Source of the DNA: Planctomycetota bacterium
GTDB lineage: Bacteria; Planctomycetota; Planctomycetia; Pirellulales; UBA1268
Reading direction: 5' to 3'
NCBI GenBank assembly: GCA_003669605.1
Contig: QWOP01000029.1
Coordinates: 1-41,610 of the forward strand
Length of the DNA stretch: 41,610 bases
Within the stretch, counting starts at the first letter, position 1. Each line of letters starts with the position of its first letter. Shown here piece by piece: positions 1 to 7,535 of the stretch. The position numbers and the translations under genes were made by a program. Below the pieces are notes generated by a model. It saw only the letters and a list, made by a program, of their open reading frames with translations. It did no database searches and was not told the DNA's origin.

Positions 1-36
1 GACTGTTTGGGGTCAGCAGACTGTTTGGGGTCAGCA
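1..36. repeat. Two tandem copies of an 18-bp direct repeat at the window edge
   Basis: The unit gactgtttggggtcagca occurs at 1-18 and again, identical, at 19-36. The array may continue to the left of the window. The following bases to about 160 are non-coding and carry a looser repeat of gcactccggg (about 46 and 74). No function can be read from it. Confidence 0.8.
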
Positions 37-162
37 GCCATGGACGCACTCCGGGGGCTCCGGGCGCTTTGAGGCACTCCGGGCGGGGCGGGGGACACCC
101 GCAGCGTATGGGTTCCCTGCGGGGCAGGGCAAGCGATCTCAAAAGTGCGAAGTGAAAGCCTT

Positions 163-774
163 TTACTCCCCCGCCAAAAGCCCCTCCACAACCTCGCCGA
201 CGTCGTCGTAGGTAAACGGCCGCTTCAGCCGCCGGCTGGCGTCGTCCTCGTCGAAACGCTGCGCAAGCCGGCCGTCGGCCCCGTAGACATACACCGCCGG
301 CACACTCACCAGATCGAGTTTCTTGGAGAACTCGTCGGCTTCCTCCGTGGCCAGCAGGTTGACGATTCCATCGGCTCCCACCCCGTCGAGGAACTTCTGC
401 ACCGGCGGAAGGACATCCTCCGGGGCATCGATCCCGTCGTAGTCGAGCGAGATCGAGATGCAGACCACCTTCTTGCCATGGAGCTTCTGCAGGGCGATCA
501 GCCGGGGAAACTCCTTCACGCACGGCGGACAGGAGGTGCTCCAGCAGTCGACCACCACCACTCTCCCGGCATGGGAGGCGATCTCTGCCTCAAGCCCGGC
601 GTGATCGACCAGACGGACGGTTGCCTTGCCAGGCACCGCGGTGGCTGCCGGAGGGGCGGCCAGTGCCGCGGCCGCGGTCAGGCAGGTTCCCACGGTGGCA
701 GCCAGCCGCCACAATCCCCGAGCAGCACCCAGCCGCCCGGCCCTCACCATCTGCGATCGCCGCTCCACCATCAT
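163..774 (-). CDS. Exported thioredoxin-like (TlpA/ResA family) protein
   Basis: A 203-residue protein with a basic N-terminus, a hydrophobic stretch around residues 22-42 ending in alanine-rich signal-peptidase-like sequence, and then a thioredoxin fold. The redox motif is S-C-P-P-C (C82, C85) after a VVVVDCWST strand, which is where TlpA/ResA proteins carry CxxC. A VSVPAVYVYGADG segment near residue 165 supplies the cis-Pro (VPAVYV) typical of the fold. It probably acts outside the cytoplasm as a thiol-disulfide reductase, for example in cytochrome c maturation; the partner is unknown. Two adjacent ATG codons (774 and 771) follow an AGGAGG sequence; the second has the better spacing. Its start overlaps the start of the divergent methyltransferase gene. 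Confidence 0.85.
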   Translation of the reverse strand: MMVERRSQMVRAGRLGAARGLWRLAATVGTCLTAAAALAAPPAATAVPGKATVRLVDHAGLEAEIASHAGRVVVVDCWSTSCPPCVKEFPRLIALQKLHGKKVVCISISLDYDGIDAPEDVLPPVQKFLDGVGADGIVNLLATEEADEFSKKLDLVSVPAVYVYGADGRLAQRFDEDDASRRLKRPFTYDDVGEVVEGLLAGE

Positions 775-1294
775 GCCCTCCTCCCGTTTTGTCCACCTCC
801 GCCACAAGCCCCCCGACACGTTGCCCGCGCCTCGGGAACTGGTGGTGGCTTGCGCACCGCTGCGCAGCCATGTCAATCTCTCCCACATCGTACGCACCTG
901 CGGCTGTTTCGGTATCCGCCGAGTGATCGCCTGCGGGGCTGTCCGGCTCGATGACAAGATTGCCCGCGATGGAGCCGATTCGGTGGAGCTTGAGGTCCAC
1001 CGCAGCCTCGGCCCTGTCCTCGATCGACTGAAGCGTGATGGCTGGCAGTTGGTGGGACTCGAGCAGACCACCGGATCGGAATCGCTGTTCTCATTCCCCT
1101 TCGTCTCCCGAACCGTGCTGGTGATCGGCAACGAACGCCTCGGCCTGGAGGAGGAATTCCTCGATCGGCTCGACCGCGTCGCGGAGATCCCCATGGCCGG
1201 CATCCCCCACAGCCTCAATGCCGCCACCTCGACCGCCATTGCCGTCTACGAATACTGCCGGCAATTCCCCGTTGGTGGTCCCGCTCCACCATGA
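773..1294 (+). CDS. SpoU/TrmH-family RNA 2'-O-ribose methyltransferase
   Basis: A 173-residue protein with the three SPOUT signature motifs: RSHVNLSHIVRTCGCFG at 31-47 (N35 and R41 are the conserved Asn and Arg), LVIGNERLGL at 116-125, and IPHSLNAATSTAIAVYE at 144-160. These form the knotted SAM-binding fold that methylates a ribose 2'-OH in tRNA or rRNA. Length fits a minimal TrmL/TrmH-like enzyme with no added RNA-binding domain; the exact RNA target cannot be told. ATG 773 was chosen because later starts would cut the first strand of the fold. No clear ribosome binding site is visible. The 3' end overlaps the next gene by ATGA, which suggests translational coupling. Confidence 0.88.
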   Translation: MPSSRFVHLRHKPPDTLPAPRELVVACAPLRSHVNLSHIVRTCGCFGIRRVIACGAVRLDDKIARDGADSVELEVHRSLGPVLDRLKRDGWQLVGLEQTTGSESLFSFPFVSRTVLVIGNERLGLEEEFLDRLDRVAEIPMAGIPHSLNAATSTAIAVYEYCRQFPVGGPAPP

Positions 1295-2277
1295 CGCTCA
1301 TCATCGGCACCGACGAGGCGGGGTACGGTCCGAATCTCGGGCCGCTGGTCGTCGCCGCCACCGCCTGGCGGATTCCCGCCGGCACGGCAGGCGCCGCTGC
1401 CGCAGAGCTTCTCGCTCAAGCCCTCGACGAAGCCCGGGCCGCTGCCGGGATCGCCGGCCCGCTGTGGGCCGACTCCAAGCAGATCTACAAGCCCGGTGAC
1501 GGTCTGGCCGTGCTCGAGCGGGGCGTGCTAGCCGCGCTCGAAGCGTCTGGGCGCGACCCAGAGCCCAATGCCTCCGGCCCGCCGACGAGGATCACCGACG
1601 CGACCGTCCTGCTCGATCGGCTGGGTGCCACGGAGCCTGCCGCCACCCCCCCAGAGTGGCCGGCCATGCTCGCCACACCGCTGCCCGGTGCGGCCGCGGC
1701 TGCGGGAATCGCCACCACCGCCGCCGCCGTCAGCGCGGCACTGGCCCGCCACCATATCCAACTCCTCGCCGTCCGCTGCCGCGTGGTCCACCCGGCAGAG
1801 TTCAACCGGCTGCTCGATGCGGGGCTCAACAAATCAGACATCCTCTCCCGGACCACCCTCGACCTGGCTGCCACGCTCTGGAACGCAGGGCGCGAGGCAG
1901 CAGCGGAGGTGTGGTGCGACCGGCACGGCGGCCGCAAGTCGTATGCGGGATTGGTCGGACGCCACTTCGGGGCTGCACTTGTGCAGACGATCGGGGAAAC
2001 CCCCACCCTCTCGGCATACCTTCTGCCGGCGGACCGCTGCCGCGTCGAATTCGCCGTCGGCGGTGAAGCACGGTTGCCAGTGGCGCTGGCGAGCATGACG
2101 GCCAAATACATCCGTGAATTGTCGGTCGCCGCTTTCAATTCCCACTGGTCAGCGCTGCAGACGAACCTCCGTCCTACGGCGGGCTATCCGCTCGATGCCC
2201 GCCGCTGGCGGGAGGAAGCCGACGCGGCCGTGCGCCGGGCGGGGATCGATGAGGCCACGCTGTGGCGGCGGGCCTGA
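1291..2277 (+). CDS. Divergent RNase HII-like protein
   Basis: A 328-residue protein that begins MTLIIGTDEAGYGPNLGPL, which matches the DEAGRGP catalytic start of RNase HII (D8, E9). Further landmarks appear in the RNase HII order: DSKQIYK at 61-67 (DSKKL in RNase HII), CDRHGGRKS around 209-217 near where the third acidic residue is expected, SMTAKYIREL at 268-277 (SIxAKVxRD), and GYPLD downstream. The family would cut RNA in RNA/DNA hybrids. It is about 100 residues longer than usual RNase HII because of an alanine-rich insertion near 80-160, and the last acidic position reads Glu (E276). Hydrolytic activity is therefore an inference. The gene overlaps the methyltransferase stop by ATGA. Confidence 0.7.
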   Translation: MTLIIGTDEAGYGPNLGPLVVAATAWRIPAGTAGAAAAELLAQALDEARAAAGIAGPLWADSKQIYKPGDGLAVLERGVLAALEASGRDPEPNASGPPTRITDATVLLDRLGATEPAATPPEWPAMLATPLPGAAAAAGIATTAAAVSAALARHHIQLLAVRCRVVHPAEFNRLLDAGLNKSDILSRTTLDLAATLWNAGREAAAEVWCDRHGGRKSYAGLVGRHFGAALVQTIGETPTLSAYLLPADRCRVEFAVGGEARLPVALASMTAKYIRELSVAAFNSHWSALQTNLRPTAGYPLDARRWREEADAAVRRAGIDEATLWRRA

Positions 2278-2391
2278 TGGGATGCGCTCGCAAGTACGCT
2301 TCGCGATCCATACCCTGCCTGTGCCTTGCCCGGCCCGCCCCCCATCCCCACAATCGATCGCTCTGGTTCTGTCACACCCGGATTGCCAACC

Positions 2392-2886
2392 ATGCCCACA
2401 CTCACCACGCACCTCACCATCATCCGCCACGCCTGGGCGGAGGACGCCGGCCCCGGGGTCGATGACCAGGCCCGCGCGCTGTTGAAGGCGGGACGGAAGC
2501 GGTTTGCCAAAGTCGTCCGCCGACTGGAGAAGGTGGGGATGGGGTTTGACATCATTGCCACCAGTCCTCTGCTCCGCACCCGGGAGACAGCCGAGATCCT
2601 CGCCGAGCAGCTCCCAGGGCGGCCGCAGGTGGTGGTGGTCGATGCGCTCGCACCGGGGTCTGACTGGCACAGTCTGGTGGAGTGGACGATCAACCAAGAC
2701 GCCGCCCGGGTAGCGTGGGTCGGCCACGCCCCGTGCGTCGGCAGGCTGGTGGCGCTGACAATCGGTGACGGCTCGGCGGCGATCCGGATGGCAAAGGGGG
2801 CCGTGGCCTCGATCCGGCTCGACGACGGCATCGGACAGCCCGGTGAATTGGAGTGGCTGGCAACCGCCCCCTTGCTCGACTGCTGA
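2392..2886 (+). CDS. SixA-like phosphohistidine phosphatase (histidine phosphatase superfamily)
   Basis: A 164-residue protein with the histidine phosphatase signature at the start, TIIRHAWAED (R12, H13; H13 would be the phosphorylated nucleophile). It also has the SPLLRTRETAE segment around 58-68 and a second catalytic histidine in VGHAPCVG (H112). Length and motif order match SixA, a small enzyme that removes phosphate from phosphohistidine in signalling or phosphotransfer proteins. The usual RHG is RHA here, which is common in SixA relatives. ATG 2392 is used because the sequence before it, although open, is not conserved-looking. It lies 114 bp after the RNase HII-like gene in the same direction. 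The substrate is not known. Confidence 0.8.
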   Translation: MPTLTTHLTIIRHAWAEDAGPGVDDQARALLKAGRKRFAKVVRRLEKVGMGFDIIATSPLLRTRETAEILAEQLPGRPQVVVVDALAPGSDWHSLVEWTINQDAARVAWVGHAPCVGRLVALTIGDGSAAIRMAKGAVASIRLDDGIGQPGELEWLATAPLLDC

Positions 2887-3128
2887 ATCGAGGCTGACTC
2901 TTGCCGGCTCCGAAGACCGTGCTGCGGCGTTGGATGCGTCGGCCATGGACCTTGAAAAAGTCGCCCTTGTTTTCGCCTGGTGCCGCCCTAGAAAAAGCGC
3001 CACGATGGGATTTTTCCACAGTCGTTCGGGGCCGCTGTTCGGGCTGTGCCGTTCCCCCAGCATGGATAGAATGGCTGGCCCGCCAGCCCCAGCCACCCCT
3101 TTTCGCTTCAATTTTAAAGGACCGGCCC

Positions 3129-3437
3129 ATGCATTCCACCGGCCCGCGTTTCCGACTCCTGTGCGCTCTTTCCCTTGCCGCCATGGGGCTGGCGACGGGC
3201 TGCTCCAAAGCGAAACTCTCGCCAGAGACCGAGGTCGTCGAGGTGGAGCGGATCGAGGCCGCCCCGCCGCCGCCGAGCGGATCTGCGGCGCCGCAGTCTG
3301 CCGTGGAACGGGGTGTTGCCGAGGCTGCCGCCGCGAAGCAGGCTGCCGACTCGGCCAAGGCCGCCGCCGATCAGACGATCTTTGAGGCCGGGGCTGGGAC
3401 GGCAGCGGAGCCTGTCTCCCCGCCTGTCGGCGAATGA
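3129..3437 (+). CDS. Small putative lipoprotein
   Basis: A 102-residue protein with a hydrophobic signal peptide and a lipobox-like LATGC (C25), so the mature protein would be a lipid-anchored 78-residue chain. The mature part is rich in Ala, Glu and Pro, with a PPPPSGS stretch and an alanine/lysine helix-forming region (EAAAAKQAADSAKAAAD) reminiscent of Lpp-like or coiled-coil linkers. No catalytic domain is present. AAAGGA lies 7 nt upstream of the ATG and supports this start. A TAGAAT hexamer at 3067-3072 could be a -10 element, but no good -35 accompanies it. The ROK kinase gene follows after 39 bp. Confidence 0.7.
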   Translation: MHSTGPRFRLLCALSLAAMGLATGCSKAKLSPETEVVEVERIEAAPPPPSGSAAPQSAVERGVAEAAAAKQAADSAKAAADQTIFEAGAGTAAEPVSPPVGE

Positions 3438-3476
3438 ACGAGCCGCCACGATGCACATCACGGAGTCACCCCGCCC

Positions 3477-4541
3477 ATGAAGGATCGCTCCCGCTGGCTG
3501 CCGGCCGCGCAGGCCCGGGCCCCGCTCTATGCCGGAGTCGATCTGGGAGGCACGAACATCAAAGTTGGCCTCGTTGACGACGCCGGCAGGACGCTCGCCT
3601 TCCACACCGAGCCAACGCTCGTCGAACGCGGACCGGAGGATGTCTGCCGGCGGATGGGACAGGCCGTGCAGACCGTCGCCAGCTTGGCGGGAGTGCCTGT
3701 GGAACGGATCGCGCGGGCTGGTCTGGGGACCCCCGGCCCCCAGGATCTGGCGGGCGGCTGGATCATCCACGCCGGGAACTTCCCCGGCTTCGAAGGCTTC
3801 AACGTCCGCGACGCGGTCTCCCGCCACAGCGGCCTGCCGGTGACGTTTGCCAACGACGCCACCGCCGCGGGCTACGGTGAGTATTGGATCGGATCGGGAA
3901 AGGGGCTCACGAGCCTCGTGCTCCTGACGCTCGGCACGGGGGTCGGCGGCGGCATCGTCATCGGCGAGGCGACGGTCGACGGCGCCCACAGCCATGCCTC
4001 GGAGTGCGGCCATATCATCGTCGATCCGTCCGCCGGGGCGCGGAAGTGCCCCTGCGGGCAAACGGGCCATCTTGAGGCCTATGCAAGCGCCACGTCGCTG
4101 GTGTTGATGGCCCGCGAGGCGGTCGCCGCCGGCCAGGCACCCGCGCTTGCCAGGGCTCTGGCCGGCGGTGTGGAATTGACGCCGATCCTCATCGGTGGAT
4201 TGGCTCGCGAGGGGGATGTGCCGGCAATGGACCTGATCCTCGAATCGGCGCGCTGGCTGGGGATCGGCATCGTCTCCCTCCTCCACACCCTCGACCCGGC
4301 CTGCGTCGTCTTGGGTGGCGCCATGAGTTTTGGCGGCGAGGACGACATCGTCGGCTGGCGGTTCATCGTCCGCATCCGTCAGGAGATTCAGGCCCGCGCC
4401 TTCGCGATCCTCGCCGAACAGACACCGATCCGCTTCGCCATGCTGGGGGGCGACGCCGGCTATATCGGTGCCGCAGGGCTCGCCCGGCTGGAACACCGCC
4501 GCCTCTCGGGGGCGACGCTGCCAGCACCGCAATCGCTCTGA
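3477..4541 (+). CDS. ROK-family sugar kinase (glucokinase-like)
   Basis: A 354-residue protein. DLGGTNIKVGL (22-32) is the phosphate-1 ATP-binding loop, FANDATAAGYGE the ROK catalytic Asp region, LTLGTGVGGGIV the phosphate-2 motif, and ASECGHIIVD followed by CPCGQTGHLE (about 189-198) the zinc-binding signature. The family phosphorylates glucose or other hexoses with ATP; a kinase is favoured over a repressor because no N-terminal helix-turn-helix is present. The canonical CxCGxxGCxE motif has His in place of the last Cys (C-x-C-x4-H), which could still bind zinc. An N-terminal extension of about 18 residues precedes the fold, so the true start could be slightly downstream. Confidence 0.88.
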   Translation: MKDRSRWLPAAQARAPLYAGVDLGGTNIKVGLVDDAGRTLAFHTEPTLVERGPEDVCRRMGQAVQTVASLAGVPVERIARAGLGTPGPQDLAGGWIIHAGNFPGFEGFNVRDAVSRHSGLPVTFANDATAAGYGEYWIGSGKGLTSLVLLTLGTGVGGGIVIGEATVDGAHSHASECGHIIVDPSAGARKCPCGQTGHLEAYASATSLVLMAREAVAAGQAPALARALAGGVELTPILIGGLAREGDVPAMDLILESARWLGIGIVSLLHTLDPACVVLGGAMSFGGEDDIVGWRFIVRIRQEIQARAFAILAEQTPIRFAMLGGDAGYIGAAGLARLEHRRLSGATLPAPQSL

Positions 4542-4550
4542 AGTGCCAAT

Positions 4551-4634
4551 CCTCTTCACCGGCCGAAGCGGCCTCTTCACCAGCCGAAGCGGCCTCTTCA
4601 CCGGCCGCAGCGGCCTCTTCACTCGCCGAAGCGG
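4551..4634. repeat. Intergenic 21-bp tandem repeat, four copies
   Basis: Four head-to-tail copies (4551-4571, 4572-4592, 4593-4613, 4614-4634) of a 21-bp unit that starts CCTCTTCACC and ends GAAGCGG, with one or two substitutions per copy, followed by a degenerate fifth copy. It lies between the ROK kinase stop (4541) and lepA (4698). The length is a multiple of three, so every frame stays open and reads as a 7-residue repeat (GLFTGRS on the plus strand). I see no start or ribosome binding site that would make it a gene. Confidence 0.9.
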
Positions 4635-4685
4635 ACTTTCCGGGGCGAAACGGGGGACTCCCGGGCCCCCGCAGTGGCTTTCCAC

Positions 4686-4700
4686 TACAATCCGCCCATG
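4686..4700 (+). promoter_or_regulatory. Possible -10 element for a leaderless lepA transcript
   Basis: TACAAT at 4686-4691 ends 6 nt before the lepA ATG at 4698, and there is no Shine-Dalgarno sequence in that space. A -10 hexamer at this distance would place the transcription start at or next to the ATG. No convincing -35 box is visible in the GC-rich sequence upstream, so this rests only on the hexamer and its spacing. Confidence 0.3.
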
Positions 4701-6506
4701 AGCATAGACTGCAAGCACATCCGCAATTTTTCGATCATCGCCCACATCGACCACGGCAAGAGCACGCTCGCCGACCGGCTCCTGGAGTGGACCGGCACCG
4801 TGGAGAAGCGTCAGCTCAAAGAGCAGATGCTGGACGACATGGAACTGGAGCGGGAGCGGGGGATCACGATCAAAGCCCGCGCCGTGCGGATGGCATACAC
4901 CCTCGGCGGCGAACTCTATGAGTTGAATCTCATCGACACCCCCGGCCATGTCGACTTCCACTACGAGGTCTCGCGGAGTTTGGCCTGCTGCGAGGGGGCG
5001 GTGCTGCTGGTCGACGCCTTCCAGGGGGTCGAGGCCCAGACGGTGGCCAACGCGTACGCCGCCCTCAACCTCAACTTGGCAATCGTGCCGGTGATCAATA
5101 AGGTTGACCTCGTCCATGCCCGCGTCGACGCGGTGCTCTCCGAGATGGAGCAAAGCCTGTCGATCGATGCCGCCGATGTCATTCTCGCCAGTGCCAAGAG
5201 CGGCATCGGGATCGACGAACTGCTGGCGGCAATCATCGAGCGGGTTCCCCCTCCGGCGGGAAACCCCGACGCCGTCCTCCGGGCGATGATCTTCGACAGC
5301 CACTACGACAGTTACCGCGGCGCTATTACCTACGTCCGGCTCGTCGACGGCACGGTGCGGAAGGGGCAGAAGATCCGCTTCCTGGAGACAGGCAGCACCC
5401 ACGAGGTGCTCGAACTGGGCCAGTTTGTCCCCCAGCGCCGGGCGTGCGAAGAGCTCTCCGCCGGGCAGGTGGGCTATCTGGTCTGCAACATTAAAGACGT
5501 CAAGCAGGTCCACATTGGCGACACCGTCACCATCCCCGGCGACGACGCCGCCAAGCCGATGCCGGGCTACAAAGCGCCGCAGCGGATGGTTTACTGTGGC
5601 CTCTATCCCAGCGAGGGGGAGAACTTCGAGGAGCTCCGCGATTCGCTGGAGAAGTTAGCGATCAACGATCCTTCGTTCGAATTTTCACCAGAGTCGAGTG
5701 AGGCCCTCGGTTTCGGCTTCCGCTGCGGATTCCTTGGCCTCCTCCACATGGAGATCATCCAGCAGCGTCTGGAGAAGGAAGCCGATCTCGATCTTGTGCA
5801 GACGGCCCCCAACGTCACCTACCAGGTCCTGAAGAGCGACGGCGAAACGATCGAGATCACCAATCCCCAGGACGTCCCGGAGACGGGGCAGATCGAGGAA
5901 TTCCGCCAGCCGATCGTGCGGACCAACTTCCTCACCCCCGTCGAGCACATCGGACCGATCATGCAGTTGTGCACGGACCGGCGTGGCACGTATCTCAAGA
6001 CCGAATATCTCTCGCCGACCCGCGCCATGCTCACCTTCGACCTGCCGCTGGCCGAGGTGATCTACGACCTCCACGATAAGCTCAAGAGTGTGACGCGCGG
6101 CTACGGGACGATGGACTACGAAGTCATCGGGTATTTCCCCGCCGATCTTGTCCGCCTCGACATCCTCGTCGGCGGCAAGAACGTCGATGCGCTGTCGATC
6201 ATCTGCGACCGCCGCGACGCCGACCGCCGCGGCCGGGCGATCGTCAAGAAACTCCGCACCGAGATCGATCGGCACATGTTCGAGATCGCCCTCCAGGCCG
6301 CCATCGGCACCAAAGTCATCGCCCGCGAGACGATCTCCGCCATGCGGAAGAACGTGACGGCGAAGTGCTACGGCGGCGACATCTCCCGCAAGAAGAAACT
6401 GTGGGCGAAGCAGAAGGAGGGGAAGAAGCGGATGAAGAGCATCGGCAGCGTCGACATCCCCCAGAAGGCCTTCATGGCCGTGCTCGATCAGGGGGGCGAA
6501 CGGTAA
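4698..6506 (+). CDS. lepA: Elongation factor 4 (LepA), ribosome-associated GTPase
   Basis: A 602-residue protein, the normal LepA length. The G domain shows HIDHGKST (G1), RGITIKA (G2), DTPGH (G3) and NKVD (G4). EF-G-like domains II, III and V follow, and the LepA-specific C-terminal domain ends with KCYGGDISRKKKLWAKQKEGKKR (seen around 565-590) and the basic tail GSVDIPQKAFMAVL. EF4 binds ribosomes and acts in back-translocation or initiation fidelity. ATG 4698 matches the family start (MSIDCKHIRNFSIIAHIDHG). It has no upstream ribosome binding site. Nothing is truncated. An esterase gene follows after 45 bp. Confidence 0.97.
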   Translation: MSIDCKHIRNFSIIAHIDHGKSTLADRLLEWTGTVEKRQLKEQMLDDMELERERGITIKARAVRMAYTLGGELYELNLIDTPGHVDFHYEVSRSLACCEGAVLLVDAFQGVEAQTVANAYAALNLNLAIVPVINKVDLVHARVDAVLSEMEQSLSIDAADVILASAKSGIGIDELLAAIIERVPPPAGNPDAVLRAMIFDSHYDSYRGAITYVRLVDGTVRKGQKIRFLETGSTHEVLELGQFVPQRRACEELSAGQVGYLVCNIKDVKQVHIGDTVTIPGDDAAKPMPGYKAPQRMVYCGLYPSEGENFEELRDSLEKLAINDPSFEFSPESSEALGFGFRCGFLGLLHMEIIQQRLEKEADLDLVQTAPNVTYQVLKSDGETIEITNPQDVPETGQIEEFRQPIVRTNFLTPVEHIGPIMQLCTDRRGTYLKTEYLSPTRAMLTFDLPLAEVIYDLHDKLKSVTRGYGTMDYEVIGYFPADLVRLDILVGGKNVDALSIICDRRDADRRGRAIVKKLRTEIDRHMFEIALQAAIGTKVIARETISAMRKNVTAKCYGGDISRKKKLWAKQKEGKKRMKSIGSVDIPQKAFMAVLDQGGER

Positions 6507-6551
6507 TCCCAGGGCCCTCCTCGAGCCCTCATTCCCCGGAGGTTCCCCGCT

Positions 6552-7535
6552 ATGGTCCGTTCCTGGCCTGTCTTCAATGGCATCCCGGCCTTGGTCTCTC
6601 TGAGCATGCTGGCCATGCTGGCCACCGGAAGCATGTCACAGGCCTGGCAAGAGCCGGATCACGACCAGGATTACGTCCTCTCCGCCACGAGCACCGCGCG
6701 GGCCGAAGGCGTCGCCGCTGGCTCGACGCAGATGCTCGTTCACTCAAGCACCGCTGCCTTTCCGGGCACGGTGCGCCGCGTCTGGATTCACCTCCCCGCC
6801 GAGGCGATCCTGAAGCGCTCGGGAGACCGCGGCCTCGCCGTGATGGTCTTCCAGGACGGCCATGCCTACGTCGACGAACAGGGGCAGTTTCGCGCCCCAA
6901 TCGTCCTCGACAATTTGATGCACACCGGAAAAATCCCGCCGCTGGTTGGGATCTTCATCGATCCTGGCCACACCGCCGCCGACCTGCCGGGGGAGAAGCC
7001 GGGCTGGCAGCCGGCGGCCAACAACCGCAGCGTTGAATACGACACTCTCTCCCCGAAATACGCCGAGTTTCTCCAGCAGGAGATCCTCCCCCTGGCGGCC
7101 GCCGACGAGAGGCTCAAGCGCTCGGGAGTCCGCCTCAGCGACGACCCGGCGATGCGGGGAATCTGCGGAATCTCATCGGGGGGAATCTGTGCCTTCACCG
7201 TCGCCTTTGAGCGGCCTGATCTCTTCCGCCGGGTGCTCTCCCATGTCGGCAGTTTCACCGACATCCGTGGTGGCGACCACTATCCATCGCTCATCCGGCA
7301 GACAAAGGAAAACCCGAAGCCGATCCGCGTCTTCCTCCAGGCAGGCGCGCACGACCTTGACAACCGCCACGGCCACTGGTGGCTCTCAAACCTCCAGATG
7401 GAGAAAGCCCTCGCCTATTCAGGCTACGACCACACCCTCGTCGGCGGCGTCGGTGGCCACAATGGCAAGCATGGCGGCGCCATCCTCCCGGAGAGCCTGG
7501 AGTGGCTCATGCGTGGCTGGAACGGGGAAGAGTGA
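6552..7535 (+). CDS. Exported esterase (enterochelin esterase/Fes-like alpha/beta hydrolase)
   Basis: A 327-residue protein with an N-terminal hydrophobic segment (about 11-30) that looks like a signal peptide or anchor. The fold is that of the Esterase D/Fes group: RRVWIHLPAEA, then LAVMVFQDGHAYV, PLVGIFIDPG, the nucleophile elbow GISSGG (S208), and a GGHNGKHGG segment near 302 that supplies the catalytic His. Such enzymes cleave carboxylic or siderophore-type esters; the substrate is not evident. A GGAGGTTCCCCGCT leader gives a ribosome binding site 8-9 nt before the ATG. Its last 29 bp overlap the 3' end of the convergent surface-protein remnant. Confidence 0.82.
   Translation: MVRSWPVFNGIPALVSLSMLAMLATGSMSQAWQEPDHDQDYVLSATSTARAEGVAAGSTQMLVHSSTAAFPGTVRRVWIHLPAEAILKRSGDRGLAVMVFQDGHAYVDEQGQFRAPIVLDNLMHTGKIPPLVGIFIDPGHTAADLPGEKPGWQPAANNRSVEYDTLSPKYAEFLQQEILPLAAADERLKRSGVRLSDDPAMRGICGISSGGICAFTVAFERPDLFRRVLSHVGSFTDIRGGDHYPSLIRQTKENPKPIRVFLQAGAHDLDNRHGHWWLSNLQMEKALAYSGYDHTLVGGVGGHNGKHGGAILPESLEWLMRGWNGEE

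Noticed and set aside
3114..5513. A 799-codon open frame on the minus strand, antisense to the lipoprotein, ROK kinase and lepA
   Set aside because: It lies over genes with clear protein families on the plus strand, has no recognisable motif and is rich in Arg, Gly, Asp and His, as expected for a GC-rich shadow frame. Its KRPLRPVKR run is just the 21-bp repeat.
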